Translations under genes and position numbers: made by a program
Shown here: one piece after another, positions 22,869-36,567 of the stretch
Layout of the letters: each line of letters starts with the position of its first letter
How positions within the stretch are numbered: the stretch's first letter is position 1
NCBI GenBank assembly: GCA_011009095.1
Contig: VTPC01090412.1
Span: forward strand, 191,000-254,999
Length of the DNA stretch: 64,000 bases
Source: Ignelater luminosus
Lineage: Eukaryota; Arthropoda; Insecta; Coleoptera; Elateridae
Direction: 5' to 3'
The notes under the pieces: generated by a model
Databases searched by the model: none
The model's input: only the letters and a program-made list of their open reading frames with translations
What the model was told of the DNA's origin: nothing

Positions 22869-24831
22869 CTAGAAACTGAAGTAAATAACGGAATTTCCAA
22901 TCACCTTCCTTAAGGTTAATTAAATCTTGATAATGATCAAATCTGATTACTATCATCTATAGCAGATATTTTACAGATGAGAACATATTTAAATGCAGCC
23001 TGAGAATTAGTAAACATATTACAACACATAAATTCTCAACAAAAATAAAACTGACAGAATATATATAATATAATATAATATAAATTCCATTTATGTACCA
23101 TCAAATACGTATCATCTAGATGCCATGGAGTCGGCTTTACAGTAATTCCAAGAAGTCTATTCTTCTCGATTTTTGGCCTTAGGAAAAGATGGGAAATAAG
23201 GATAAAAAAAATTAGTTTATAGGGAAAAAAAGCATTAAGACAAAGTATGAAAACGGTTCGTCAGAAATATTATAAAATATTGCATAAATTCTTACAAGCA
23301 TCCAAGTAGCAGGTGTCTACTGCTGAGTTCACTATTATTCAAAGCCCATTATTACTAAAAATCGGAGGAAAGATATTCACTTTTATCTGTGGGCTTACGA
23401 GAAATTTGAACATATTAACCTCGAACAAAAAGTTTTAGTTTTATTCCTAAAAGCACATTTTTTTGGCATAATAGAAACGAACCTAAAACTTTTAAAATGA
23501 CATTTTGAGACTAATACTGTTTAGAAATTTTGATTTGTTTCTACTTGATTAAAAGATCAAGAGGATTTTGGCCATTGTTCCGACTTTAGGAATTATTCAA
23601 AAACCACAGTTTTACATTACTCTACATTAACACTGAGATGCTTATCAAATACGACAAGTCTAGAATTATGGCATAGTTAGTACTCAGTGGAAGACTCTCC
23701 TAGCCGTTCCTAGATTCTTTCCTATCTGTCTACATTTTGTAGATTGTAGACTATCTGAATTCTATTGGTAGGTATAGTTGAAAGCCAGTAGGGTGATGAG
23801 ACACCCGAACATGTAAGTTTCAAGCATATTTTGCAATAGTGCAATTATTATTTTCACGCTTAGGAAAACACTCAAAACTACGAAATGGTTATTTATTGGT
23901 CTGTTCTTATTTTTCCCGTTCGCCAAAAGTAAGTCAGAAGTCTTCATAGAACTGAACAAAAAAATCTCCGGATGATTTACAACTCTTCCATTATTTTTCC
24001 AAGAGGCTGTCAAAGACACTTAATATTCAATAAAAGCTGCTACTCTTCAACGTCTACTACAGACATTTTTCTTAAAAAATAGGACACTAACTTTTTTGAA
24101 CTATTTAAATTACACCTTTAAGCCTCCTCTAAATGGCATTGACTGATCCAACATAGTATCTACATTCTACATACCAGCAGTGAACGTGCTGTATTGGCTT
24201 TGGTTCATCAACAACTTTGTTGCTGTTTGACGTGTATTTCAAACAACAAGAATTGTATTTTACAAAACGCAGATTTTATAATGAATCTGCTATGATCTAG
24301 TTCGACACTGTAATTAAAACAAAATAGTTTGAAGAAAACCATCAATAGTATGAGCTCATTGTAGAAAAATACAAACTCTTACATATTTGTAGAGTAAGCG
24401 AAGAATGGCTAAAGTAAGTATCGTACAATATACAAAATTACTCTAGTGTGTTATTTCAACCTTTCATTATAGTTAATTGTAAATCAAAACCTGGAAAGTT
24501 AAAGAAAATCGCAGAATTAAAAATAAAATTTGTGGATGTTGCAATGAGATAAAATGTTAGTATAACAACGGAGTACGCAACGTAGAGGGAGATCAATAAA
24601 ATCAGGTTCATCTTAAAATTAACTACCTACTACCCATATAATTCTTCTCTTTGCAACTTTAGTAGTAAATGAGGGAACCTCATATTTAAAATATTTCTTG
24701 TTTGATTCAATCGTCCCAACAACAGCCTTGTTGAAAGCATACCATAATTTTTCCTTTGTTTATCTTTACATATTTTTCTCTTCTTGACACACTTGGAATT
24801 CAAACCTCTTTTCTCCTTTCGTTTCATTCAG
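22869..24831. other. No gene recognised; short AT microsatellite
   Basis: AT-rich, with an (ATATA)n-like microsatellite at about 23061-23085. A possible tiny minus-side or plus-side exon cannot be supported here. Confidence 0.4.
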
Positions 24832-24850
24832 TTGGCCAATCTTTACTATT
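24832..24850 (+). CDS. Candidate 19-nt microexon
   Basis: A strong polypyrimidine acceptor (tctcctttcgtttcattcag) is followed after 19 bases by a gtaagtaaaa donor. All three frames are open (for example LANLYY). It lies on the same strand as the candidate exon at 3113-3158. Chance occurrence is quite possible at this size. Confidence 0.2.
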
Positions 24851-27331
24851 GTAAGTAAAACATTTATTAATCGTGGTTCATATTTCATATTTTCCCAATA
24901 AAACAATTTGAAACCCTTTTATGTACTTGTCGATGAACTAGAAGGAATAATAGAAAGCTGTTTACAGAGAAGATGCGTTTCGTTTGGCGGATTCATTATC
25001 TTCCAGAAGCTGAACCATAACACTAAAAGGTTTTCACGTAAATGCTGCGTTGTGAAGAAAACTTCATTTTATAGTATTCATTGCTATTAATCGATTTTTC
25101 CCCTTCAGTTACATTATAGTGAGTTCTAAATGTACATCAATGTTAGTAGTATCACCTTACGACCAATTTTTCCCGTTATTAAACAAATTGCAAATTGTAA
25201 ATACTCCGTCATTAGGTAATCCAAACAATACAATGTTTAAATCTTTACGAGCGTTTTTACGAACATCCTACAGCTTCCATTTCGAGTTTAATTATTTTTT
25301 TAACAGTACTGCTGTAAACTTTATTAGATACGGTAATAATACGATCTCCGTTTACACCTACCTCTTATTATAGTTAAATTCTAATAGGCATCGTGTCATT
25401 ATAAGCGCCAAACGAGCAAAAAAATGTTGAATAGGTGATAAAACATTTAGCTGATATCCTTGGATATATAGAGCAAAGTATTTCAAAATGCTACCGAAGG
25501 CATCACGTTTTCATCACAACGTAATAAAACAGGAATTAATTAAGTCGCGTAAATCCTGGAGCGGGTTAGCTATTATTATTATCTCGAAATTAATTTAAAG
25601 GCGCACTCTAAAGATGTCAAGTAACAGACTGTTTTCATTAATAGAACCCAAACTATTTTAAATTTGTGTCGGATTTGCGACGTTGAATATTTTGAAATTC
25701 ATTTATTTGAAGAAATTAGCTTATGTGAAAAATAATTACTTTAGGTATTTGTAGTATTTGATGACTATTTAAAAGAACAAATAATCAATTAGTCAGTACT
25801 TAATATTTGGATGATGTCATTTATATAAACCCACTGATGATGTTTCAATATCATCCGTTGTAAAACAATAGTAGTTTTTGCCACTGACAAAGAAATTGTA
25901 AATATCGACATAAATTACGTTTTAAACAAATAGAAAATTATAACAGTTTTATTTTTGATAATCATTTAACTTGCAGTCCGTCATAATCGATAGTATTCTA
26001 GGGCCAAATTTCAAGAAAAAAAAAGACATTGAATAGATCTTTTCCCAATTTTGGTAAGAGTATTCAGAAAACTTTTTTATTTCGCTTTACTGTTTTATTT
26101 TATTTGTATTTTATTGCTATTTTATTTCTTACAAACAAAATTGTATCTGTTGGGAGCTTTTTTGACACTGTTCCAACTTTTGAAAATAAAATATATCCGG
26201 ACGTAATCAAATCGTTTGTTAACAAAAAAAAATGTAGAACTTGACAAAATAAGATGAAATGCTTTGTATTATTTCAAGAGGTTTTGAGCACCGTCTGTAA
26301 AACAAAACTATCTCGATAGCAATTCTTCAAAATTATCTCGTTATATAATTTTATAAAAATTAATTTCGTTGGGATTGTTTCGTAGGTGGCGTAATTTGAT
26401 AAAAGCACGCAGCATCCTCTGCGTATGCGCGAAATTTCAAGTTCTGCAAGATCATAGGTCTCATGATCTCTATAATTTACCAGAAGTCTATGAGAGTGTA
26501 CAGGATGTTTCTAAATAATCCACCTTTATTAAATTATGAAATAAACAATCCCTGGAGAAACCAAGAAATACCTTTCATAATCGCAGTTTACTTGAGGCTT
26601 AAGGTATCAAGTGAATAATTTATGCGGACGTTGTAGGTAATAAACTAAAGGATCCCTTACTAGAATTTTTAATAAAATATTTTTTCCTTTGATTATACTT
26701 TAGTTTTCTTATGATAACGAGAAAAGAAAGTCATAAAAGATTTCTATTTTTATTATAGCGTGTTTGAGCGCGCCATGGCAATATAAATCGTCAAAAGCAA
26801 AATTTAGTGATAGTAAATCAAGGTTTTTGTAATGGATAAGAAATATTTTAGTAGAAATGGTACCATGGAAGCTGGAAATGCTGGAAATGTTGAAAAATGT
26901 ATCTAAAAAGTATTTTTAGAATTACTTTCATCGGAACTCGTCGCTTGAATGGAACACCTGATGCCAATCTGTGATTTATGGTTTACCTATATTTGATAAG
27001 CTTTATTACTAACTACATTAATATCATCTCTTTCAAATAACTAAACTCTTTTTATTGAATACTAAAAAAATATTTTAATTAAATAACCTTATTAGCATTC
27101 ATGTATAATTCATCATTGAATAAAAATGAAGGGGAACACAAATAAATCAAGAAAGGTCATTTTTCCGTAAGAATTTTAATAATACATCAACACGTCTTTT
27201 ATTATAACTTAATATAAATCAGAAGAAAAAGTAAATTAATATTGCACAGCACTGAAAATTGGCAACTTTGAATTAACAATGCATACAAAGGATTAGAACA
27301 GAATGTATTTTAAAGTTTTTTCAATTCATAC
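24851..27331. other. Mostly unassigned
   Basis: AT-rich. The stretch 26380-26470 is more balanced and includes GGTGGCGTAATTT, also found at about 51103. A diverged CAGG(A)TG-type motif stands at about 26500. Nothing else is supported. Confidence 0.35.
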
Positions 27332-27710
27332 CTCAACATTTCCACGTGCCGTGCAGGTACAAATACGAGACGGGAAATAATGGAGAGCAAACACGTCTAT
27401 CAATGTTGCACTTTTCTTGTAACTATCACGCATCTTGTTGACAGAGACGGTGCCATGGCCTGTGACAGTAGGTTGTGACATGTCGAGATGCAAGCGATGG
27501 GTGGGGACTTAACCGAGCTCCTGATGCTCGATCGATCGCTTCACGCCCAGTTTTCCCGCGCACAACTGGATGTTGCGCGTTTCGGAAAATCTTCTCTGCG
27601 CTCTCACAAAACATCCTAAATGAAATGTGAGGGATCTCAGTCCTTGGAGTTCCGTAATCCAAGGACTCCTTTGAGAATTCATGCCTCGCTGAATATTTCC
27701 CGATCTATTC
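27332..27710 (-). CDS. GC- and CpG-rich candidate exon with donor
   Basis: This block stands out sharply: balanced composition and many CpGs (for example GATCGATCGCTTCACGCCC near 27530). On the minus strand it ends at a good donor (GTTGAG|gtatga) with ATG TTG AG just before it. One frame is open for about 88 codons, including DYGTPRTEIPHISFRMFCES. Another, starting at an ATG, runs about 58 codons (MNSQRSPWITELQGLRSLTF). An acceptor-like gaattttag lies near 27718. It could be a first, largely untranslated exon with a CpG-rich promoter, or a coding exon. No protein family is recognised. Confidence 0.35.
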
Positions 27711-28168
27711 CACCTCCTAAAATTCAGAACGCTTAGATAGTTCTGTTATGCGAGGAAGCGCGATTTACATCTTTTTTGCCTATTTAGAATAAACAAACGA
27801 ACAATTTTTTAAATTCAAAATAATCACAATAATGATATAAATTTGGAATAATATAAACATGTTATCATGATTGTGTGTTATTATAATTTTATCCAGTAAT
27901 GATAATAATAAAAATAATAAATAAATACCTCATCTAATCTCCGATTGCTGTTACTATGTCTGCAAATGGAATAGGAGATAGTTAGCCAAGTTCTCTGACC
28001 TCCAAATAACAGCGATTAAGATGCGAATTGTGAATATAACCTTATCTTAATTTCCATTTTTACATTATGATGTAATCAAACGTCGGACGCATTTTGCAAA
28101 ACATTTTACGGAACTAACTGTGTATATATAGTATATACTCCCTGTCCCATTCTTGTCGGTATCTTTAC

Positions 28169-28289
28169 GTCGACCCGTTTGCATATATCCTTCAAATGTA
28201 TATCCTGCTGCCTGAACTGTACAGGGAAAATGGTGCAGCAAATACATTCTAGCCCCCAGATTTTCGATTACAGTAGGGTAACACAAAAG
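28169..28289 (-). CDS. Candidate internal exon, product unknown
   Basis: On the minus strand an excellent acceptor (tttgctttaattttcag) opens a 121-nt segment with a single open frame beginning LLCYPTVIENLGARMYLLHH and running to EGYMQTGR, where a gtaaag donor is possible. Without that donor the frame stays open to a TAA near 28065. Composition is clearly richer in GC than the flanks. It lies 450 bases upstream of the GC-rich exon-like block at 27332-27710 on the same strand, so the two may belong to one transcript. No family is recognised. Confidence 0.35.
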
Positions 28290-31200
28290 CTGAAAATTAA
28301 AGCAAATGTTTACGTAACAACTTGTCATTCCAGCAAAGTTTAAATTTGATACTTCCTTTATATTGTTCTACATGAGCTAATGCCATATGCATGCAATAAT
28401 TAAAATTAATTCGTTATATAAATTATATTATGGACGCCACTAATAAATGCGTGAGACGTTTAAAAAATTGTTGTTTGTTGAAATGTGGACACTTTTATTT
28501 ATTACTACTATCATGTTGTATTTAAATTGCTTTTTACTATATTATCTACGTATTAATAGACCTAACAACATTATCCATGTTCGAAAACAAGGAATTTAAA
28601 AATTGGGAAAGAAGAACGAAATGTCAAAAAATCTATTGGTAATCGAGATATGTATATTTTCCTTTTCAATAAGTTACAAAAAATAAAAAAAAAACAAAAT
28701 AAATTATCATATAACAATGAATCCCAATGCGATAATTACTATTTTCTATCTGATTTTTATTATCTATGAATGACATAGACAAAAAGTTGACAAAGCTTTT
28801 CTTGGATAGAAACAGCCTTAACATTTTTGTGCCCTTAGAAATATTAAATTAAACAAAAGCAAAGGCTATCAAAAACTATCAAACCACTCAAAATGTTTTC
28901 ATTTCTCTAGATTGATAATCTGAAGTTGTATGCCAAGTTAAACAAGCAGATAGTATGCACTCGATGATATCCAGATATTATTTTGCCTGAACTTCTAAAA
29001 AACAGAAGCTGTGCTAGGTTAGGCTCAAGACAGTTTCATAACAAAAATCAAAATTCTGGAAGCATAAGTTGACATTCTACAATCTGATATCTTGAATAGA
29101 ATGCTTGAAGTAATAGCAAATGGAAAAAATTCAAAGAAATTCTGAAACTTTGATAAAAATAATTTTTAGTGTGTTTCTATATTTTCTCGTGCATTCTTCA
29201 GATTAAAAGGTGCAATATTAGTAGAATTTCTACTCTTAAAGAAAATAAAACGAAATAAAGGAAATAAAAACTAACTAACATTTGGTAACATTAAGTCACT
29301 CTTACGAAAAAGATCAGCATCAAGTAAATTAAAACAAAATTCACTACATTTGAGCTGTTAAGCATCGACTGTCTCTCCTTGTCAGCCATATTACAGAAAT
29401 TATCGACTGGGCATGAAGACAGCTAAAAAACACTTGATAATAAGATCAAAAAGCTCAAAATCAAAATCTGTTTATTTTACTTTTCCTGCTCTGCCACAAT
29501 ACCAATGGGAAGGATGCAGAACTCGGCGTCACTAACTACGCTTTTTTTTTAACATAACCAAATAGCAACAATATAGATTACCTACGTATATTTTTGTTAA
29601 AAGAAATCGATTTCCTAACCTATAACCAAGACCATAACTCCTAATGTTAACCACAATAATCTCCATGGCAGTATCAAAAATTGTTGTAGTCGAGACAAAT
29701 TTTAAATTGTCGCATAGTAAAATAGGACGCAGTCACGGTCACATATGTATTGGAAAGTATTACATGAAATTCGTCAAAGAACTAGGAAAAATAATCAAAA
29801 TAATAAAGCGACTCTCGCCAAGCAAATGGCTGAGAGATGAAACTTAGGGGCCCATCATAGGGTACAACGAGCACAGCCAATGCATAAATCAATAAAATAT
29901 AGGAAAAATAATCCAAGAAACATGCAAGACATCAACTTGAGGTAGCTACTGACAACGTTTGCCACTAAAACATCTACTAAAGCAACAGCCTTATCAACAA
30001 GCATAAATTTGTAGTTGAAATATAAGAGAACAAACTATTTATTCAAGAATTTACCAAAATATATACGTAGGCAAATATCATGTCCGATCTGATACATATC
30101 TGATCTGTAACTGATTGGACATTAATAGTAAGGTTTTACAAACTCAGAAAATGCTTTGCGAACTGAAGTATTCTACTTCGTTTCTAAAGACAAACACACA
30201 TTAAAGATTCAATTTAGCATAATATTTTATGCACATTGTTTTATTGTTTTTCATTCATATCATGATCATTAGTTTTATCTGAGAGTTATCCAGTGTACCA
30301 AAATGATTACTATACTTCAAGTAAGTGCACAAATAGAGCAAAAACAGGAGAAATATGTATTTCGCATTTTCTGGGACACCCTGTATAAAATGCTTGCCGA
30401 TGCCCGAATTTAGTCCACTTGGGTAGTGAACAGGAAAATGAGATGTTGTATGGTGCAAAGCATTCGACCTGAATTTCATATCAAATGAGCAAAATCAAGA
30501 AAGAATTTTGATAATAATTAAACCCCGAAAGATATTTAAGAGTCTAAATAGAAAAAAAAATAGAAAGAGTCAAAAAGATGAAATCAAAACTCTTGACTAA
30601 AATCATAAGTGGATCGAGGAAACAGGATACAACTAAATTGATTTTTGAAGAAAAACTGGTTTTGACGTACAAATTGCAGTCATAGAGTTTTGCCAATGAT
30701 TTGCTAATCAGTTTTCAAAAAACTTAAATCAAGCTTAAGAGAAATTCTGAACAGATGGATATGATACAGCTGCTCAAAGTACTAACATGAATATTAAAGG
30801 AAGTTAGGATTCAAATGAATTTTGGAAACTAATGTAAGAGACAGGCAGTTCCGCATTCAGATTTCTAGTAATCAAGAAAGGTAAAGATTTGATCATTTAG
30901 CTATTACTTAAAAATTTGAATTTTGTCCTAAGATGTATTTATTTTGAATAAGAATACGCAAACGTTTCCAACAACACAAAATTCTGAAAGTTTTGATTAC
31001 CACTTATAGCAGTCAATCGTAAATTCCGTGACCATATCTTCACTAATTTGATTGTTGAAATAATCTTCATAGTTCTTATAATATGAGTATTGTCGACCTG
31101 CTAGCAGATCTTTTTTCTTCTAAAAAAGGTCATAAACCATTTGAACCATGAATCAAACCTTGGATGTATTTTTCATACAAGTCTTCGTATTAATAGTGGA

Positions 31201-32082
31201 ACAGAAAAAAGATTATAATACCCAAAATTGGCATGTTATAAATTCAGAAGAAGGAAGCGATACTTATAATTATATTGAAAGGTAAAAACGAACACAAAAT
31301 AGCAGTAGTATAGTACATAAGAGTATAGTTTTCATACTCAGAGTCTACATAATTAATTCCATACAAGTCTTTGATTTTTATGTTTCTTTCACAATCATTT
31401 CAGGTTTGGGTGTATGCAAGGACGTTTAAAAAAAAGAAATTACTACGTGGGCACAATCTATTTGAGACTAACAGATTATCTAATCAGTCTCTCATTCTTC
31501 TTTAAATAAAGAGTATTTACAAAGGCAAAAAACTAGCGTAAACAGTGTGTATTGTTTAAAGTAGAAAGTGATTGATTTTACTGCCTCCTCGTTGAAATTA
31601 ATTTTATTTTTTCTTTAGGTACCTTTTTATTCTCCTTTTACTAATGAAATGTAACTACAACAAATTAACACTGCTGCATTGGCTGTTTTATAAAGTTCTA
31701 ATTATTTGAACCAAAACGAAACTCCTGACTGTATATCTACGTGAGTTTCAAATTGAGGTTACAATTTTCTAAAGTACCTAACTGGAAATTTTACTAATGC
31801 TGATAATACTATAATTCAGGAATGTAGTGCAGTTTCAAAGTTAGAAACTTTCCAGACCTCCCGTACGTCCAATAATTTTAAACAGTTTCCCAGTTTTGAA
31901 AGTAATTTTATATGAATTATTCTTATTCGGTTGAAAAATTTATCTATACGTCCCATGTTGAAGATATAAAACTTTACTGGTTTTTAATAACACTTTCTAG
32001 AAATTGGAAAATCTCACATATCTTTTGATTGACTTTGTTATTGGGCACCTGTAGTTTGCAAAGATTCTCTAAGCGCAAAAGC
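28290..32082. other. Mostly unassigned
   Basis: AT-rich. GGGACACCCTGTATA near 30373 is a reverse copy of the CAGGGTG-type repeat end. A T-rich acceptor at about 31619 opens short plus-strand frames (YLFILLLLMKCNYNK in one) without further support. Confidence 0.35.
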
Positions 32083-32236
32083 ATGGGCGTCCTCTCAATG
32101 ATTTTCAGGGCGGGGGCTAACCAACAAATTTATAATATAAGCCATATATAAATATATGTAACACATTAAAATGTAAAAATTTCTTGATATCCAAGGGGAC
32201 AAGCGCCCCTCCTTGCCCATAGGAGCAGACGTCCAT
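32083..32236. mobile_element. MITE with G-rich subterminal arms
   Basis: A 154-bp element with inverted ends ATGGGCGTC and, on the other strand, ATGGACGTC. Flanks GCGCAAAAGC (32073-32082) and GCGCAGAAGT (32237-32246) agree at 8 of 10 positions, which suggests an 8-10-bp duplication. Inside each end lies a run rich in G (CAGGGCGGGGGC on the left, CAAGGAGGGGCGC on the right, read inward). There is no coding capacity. The superfamily (hAT or Mutator-like) is left open. Confidence 0.55.
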
Positions 32237-34433
32237 GCGCAGAAGTTGTAAGTATTGGAAATAAGTGAAACAGCAGGTAAGAGTAGATACTGAATAAGAA
32301 AGTAGTTAAACTAGATAAGAAAACTGTCAAAAAAGATGTGACAGAAAGTTTAGCACATCGAAACCTTCCATATTGTCAATTTTCTTAATGCTCGTCCTAT
32401 GTAATTTAGTCTTTTGCTAAGAAATATATCTTATCAGAGGAAAATCAATCTTTGCAAGTTTTTGCATTTTAAATGACAAACCTTTTGGAAGGAAAAGTTG
32501 TTGAGTTATGAATTATTATCCAAATATTGTTAAACCTTATCATCAACAGTCGAACCCTACTTTGTTAAAATATTCTTCTTTTTTCTTCATTTCAGATAAC
32601 TTAATTTTCTATGTTGCTTTGAAAACGTTTATAATTACTACTAAGGACATAGACAACACTCGTCACAAATGTGCCATTGCAATGATGTAGGAATTCTAAT
32701 CAACAATAAAACTGCCCATAGCTTAGAACATAGCACATCGTCAAGACCTTCTATATAATACGTAGTAATAGTTATACTTTTCTACAAATTGTCTCACGTT
32801 TGATACAAAACGTTCACGTGTTTCTCGTCCTTTAGATAATTCGGCTTTCTCAAGAACTGTTCGCCAGACAATACTACCTAATGCCTTTAAATTCGTTAGT
32901 GATTTCTGGTAAAAGAATAAAGCTGGAATTCAATAAAGATTTGTTTTGCTACTGTTCTGTTGCAAAAAGGTAGTATTTACTTTATGATCTTAGCTGATAT
33001 AAAATTGAATGAGCTAGCTATAAAGGATTAGATTAGAGTACGGCAAATGCAAAGGAATAAAGCTTTTAGTATAGTCTATATGGTTAGTTCATTAATTCTT
33101 TGGGATCGCTACAATATTCTTTAGAAAAACGAATGATGGCATCAGTACGATGTAAATTATCTGATCCAGAATAATCAATTGTTTTTCAGCCGATGTTTTA
33201 AAATACTCATTGCTCTGGTAGGGATCTGAAAATCCCCAGATGTATAGACCTGCAACTAATATTCGTAATGAGTCGATTATTTTTCGTTGCTATATCGTTT
33301 GTCAAGTCTGGAAACTGTATGTAAAAATGTCTTGACAAGTATTGTAAAATTTCAGTTCTCTTAATTATTTCTTAATGACCAATATTTTGAATTTCATTTG
33401 ACGTAGTTTTAAGACAATATGAAGAAATTATAAAGCTTAATTTGCAATTTTCAAAGCAGTCATCTAGCATAATTTTACAGGTTGGAACAAATTTACAGTT
33501 TTAATGTTACATGATCATGAATTGTTTTTGAGCTGATGTTATTTATGTAGAGGTTACATAATCGGTAGCTGAATTAGCACTGTTTATCACAGTTGTACAT
33601 GGCCAAGCATAGTCAGGCTGCTTCGATAATATAACTTTCGACTAACTATAGCTATTCATTAATTCCATATTAACGTTCATAGTGACAATAGATCCTTTTT
33701 CTTCTAAACATTTGTAATTCGATACGCAGTTATCTATTAGAATATTTTCTCGAGAAGAATTTCTCAACTTACGGTACGTAGATATTTTTAAGAAGAATCT
33801 TTCGCCAACGAATCTTGTTTGCTTTGACTTGGTTTACGGTATGTACCTTACTGATCAGCAGAATGGAGTTGAATAAAAATACTGATAAACAGAATTGTGT
33901 GTCATGAGAAGTCAATAGATCTTTACTTTCTTTGGCACGAAGAAGACGTTAAAGTTGCAGTGGTATAGCGAACTGAGAACTAGATACAGCCAGTACCAGA
34001 TTTACCATGAACTCCCAGTTTAAGACCTCCCAGTATAATAGCGGTCCAGTTAAAAACAGTTTTTCTTATTTTGCAAAATCCGCAAATTTCTAAACTTCAG
34101 AGTCACTAACACCTTCATAAAAAGTCGTCTGGCTTCAATATCACTCCCTTTTGCTACGTTTAGGATGTATAATGAAAAACAAAATTAAATTGAATCAAAA
34201 TATAGTTAGCGGTGCACTGAGTTGGAATTGTTTTTTCAGTAATGAATGTCTTCTTTGTTGCTGTCTTCGTCCCACCTACTTCATTGTCCTCTTTATCATC
34301 CGATTCTACTATAAGATCTTTGATATCTTTTAACAGGGAAGGACATAATTTCTTTTGCTTAATAGTCCTTTCAAGTATAATTAGGACAAAGGAAAGTTCA
34401 TTACACTCACGGCTGAACAGAGGTAAAGATATA
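32237..34433. other. No gene recognised
   Basis: AT-rich with nothing supportable. Confidence 0.45.
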
Positions 34434-34604
34434 TTAGTTAGAGAAGGCAGTGTGATTCATCGGCGCAGAGGTACAAAATTGTTCAATCGAATTAATTTTG
34501 CAAATCATGGAGTGCTACGCATTGCATTGCATTTCTTTATTTAGATCCCAACATTAAACCCCACTGCTACGCCTACGGCGACTCACGCTGTCTTCTCTAA
34601 CTAA
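34434..34604. mobile_element. MITE with TTAGTTAGAGAAG ends
   Basis: A 171-bp element. The left arm TTAGTTAGAGAAGGCAGTGT and the right arm read on the other strand, TTAGTTAGAGAAGACAGCGT, match at all but two of 20 positions. Similarity continues into a GC-rich subterminal part (CATCGGCGCAGAG against GTCGCCGTAGGCG). No target duplication could be fixed. The apparent 100-codon frame crossing this region is a by-product. Confidence 0.55.
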
Positions 34605-36567
34605 CAGAGCTTTAAACCTAATATTTACACTAAAGTATGGAGAACACTTGTCTTTGCGTATAATATTATATTATATCATTGCAAAGACCAGGAAATGATA
34701 ATATCTACTAACCTTCTTGTACAATGTCTATTTCAGTGCAATTGAGGGAATATATAGATTTTTTGGTTTTGAAATTTTCTCAGTAGTACAAGTCACTTCT
34801 AATACGAATTTTGCTGTACCATAAAAGCTTTAACTTTTTATGTACAGAACTACTTACGTAGGGTCAAATATCACCCCAAGGGTCTATCTGGACCTACAAT
34901 ATGTGAAAGTCTTCTATGTAAGTTTATGTTTTGACTTTTTGCCTCATAGAGTCTTTTTCTCCTTTAGTTCTTTAATCTTCTTTTTTTCAATCTTTCTCTC
35001 TCAATATAAATGCAAGATCGCAATAATTATAATCTGAACACGCTGCGTCAACTCGGCAAAACTTATCGAAAAATCCTTCTAATTAAACCGAACACGTTCG
35101 GTTTTAAATCTGATTTGATAGACTAAATCTGTGTTGTCTCTTTTGGTCAGTACACACTCTTTCTGCCACTTCTCAAGAGGTGTGGAACAACTCAAAAAAG
35201 GAGGATTAATCGGTTCAACTACAAACAGTGAATCGGAAAAATCTATTGTACACTTTCAAGAAGAAGTAGAGACTGATTCCAAGATCGGTTTAAGTCAAAT
35301 ATTCCCACCTCCAAATTCGGCACTGATAAAGACTTAAATCAAGTAAAACGAGTTGAAATGGATTCACTAAAAGCAAAAGGTTGGATTAAAACTTATATAT
35401 ATTCGTAGAGGAAGTGACGCTGGAAAAAAGTGAAAACCGCTGTTTTTTGGATACTGGCATGATAGTTACATATTATTCTCATATTAAATCAGATAGTCTT
35501 TTGAGTTTAATATCCTTATATTACAGATACTTTACAAAAATTCTGCAACGGATCCCTAAGAAAATATAAGGTTCAAGCCTTCAAAACTGATATGGCCCAT
35601 ATCTCCTTGTTAGTTGTGCATAAATGTAGTCAAAGAAGGTCTCATCATATTTTCAATAAGCTATTTGACTAGAAATCAGCAGTTGGATGTAGAACCAAAT
35701 CACATTTACTCAAGAGAAAGTTCAAGTTTTACATTTTCAAATCGTTCAATATCACAAGCCTTTTATTAATTGCTTTTAAGGATCAAGTCGACGAGAAGTC
35801 AGAATTAGAACAGAATTCAATGACTGTAATAATCGTTTTAGATAAAATACATCTTCCAAATAACCATTGACAGTACACTTTATCTGTCACATCCTCTGCT
35901 TTAGGAAGATTATAAAAGTCCGTGATATAATAACTACAAATTATCTTTGTTATTCAGTTAAGAATTTAATATTACTGTTATCCTCTCAAATTATATTATT
36001 TTAAGAAAGAAGCAAGTAAACGCAGTTTCATAGTAAACATTTATGAGAATCGTAAAAATTTAAAACGGCCTTGAAGGTAAAATATTTCATATGAATAATT
36101 CAACAGATAGGTACTATACTATACCGTGTTTTATACATACATTTAATAATGAAAATATTGAAAATACTGTTTTATTTGATACTATAGATATGACAATTGA
36201 GCGACAGAAAGATATAAAGTTTCCATTTAGCATAGTAACGAGTTGGTTGATTGAAACTGTAATTCAAATCGAATCACTGAAGGAAATTGTTAATCATTTA
36301 CAAAGTTTTAAGTCACGCAACGGTACCTGTTTAAAACGCTGGTGTATAATAACGATGAAAGGATTGTAAACGTTATTTAAAATATATGGAATCCATTAAA
36401 CAAACCTGAACAACAGTCTAGAAGACTGTTGGTTCTATTACTAAAAAAATTGACTTTTAAATGCGTAATCAAATCAAAGAGTTGAACTGAAAATTCCGTG
36501 ATACGTGTTGTAACTGTAATCTAAAAGTTTAGAGATTAATAAAACTTTTTATGTTTGAGATACTCAC
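34605..36567. other. No gene recognised; one palindrome
   Basis: AT-rich. A near-perfect palindrome AAACCGAAC-AC-GTTCGGTTT stands at 35085-35104. The 92-codon plus-strand frame at 36.1-36.4 kb is within chance length and has no splice or motif support. Confidence 0.4.

Noticed and set aside
34242-34544. Longest plus-strand frame (100 codons) as a gene
   Set aside because: Its second half runs into the MITE at 34434-34604, whose GC-rich arm keeps the frame open. No protein motif is present.
34861-34896. Minus-strand 36-nt exon between good splice sites
   Set aside because: All three frames contain a stop, so it cannot be coding.
35085-35104. Operator-like palindrome
   Set aside because: A single isolated palindrome without promoter context. 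Palindromes of this size are expected occasionally.
36091-36369. 92-codon plus-strand frame as a gene
   Set aside because: At this base composition roughly a dozen or more frames of this length are expected by chance in 64 kb over six frames. It has no motif or splice support.
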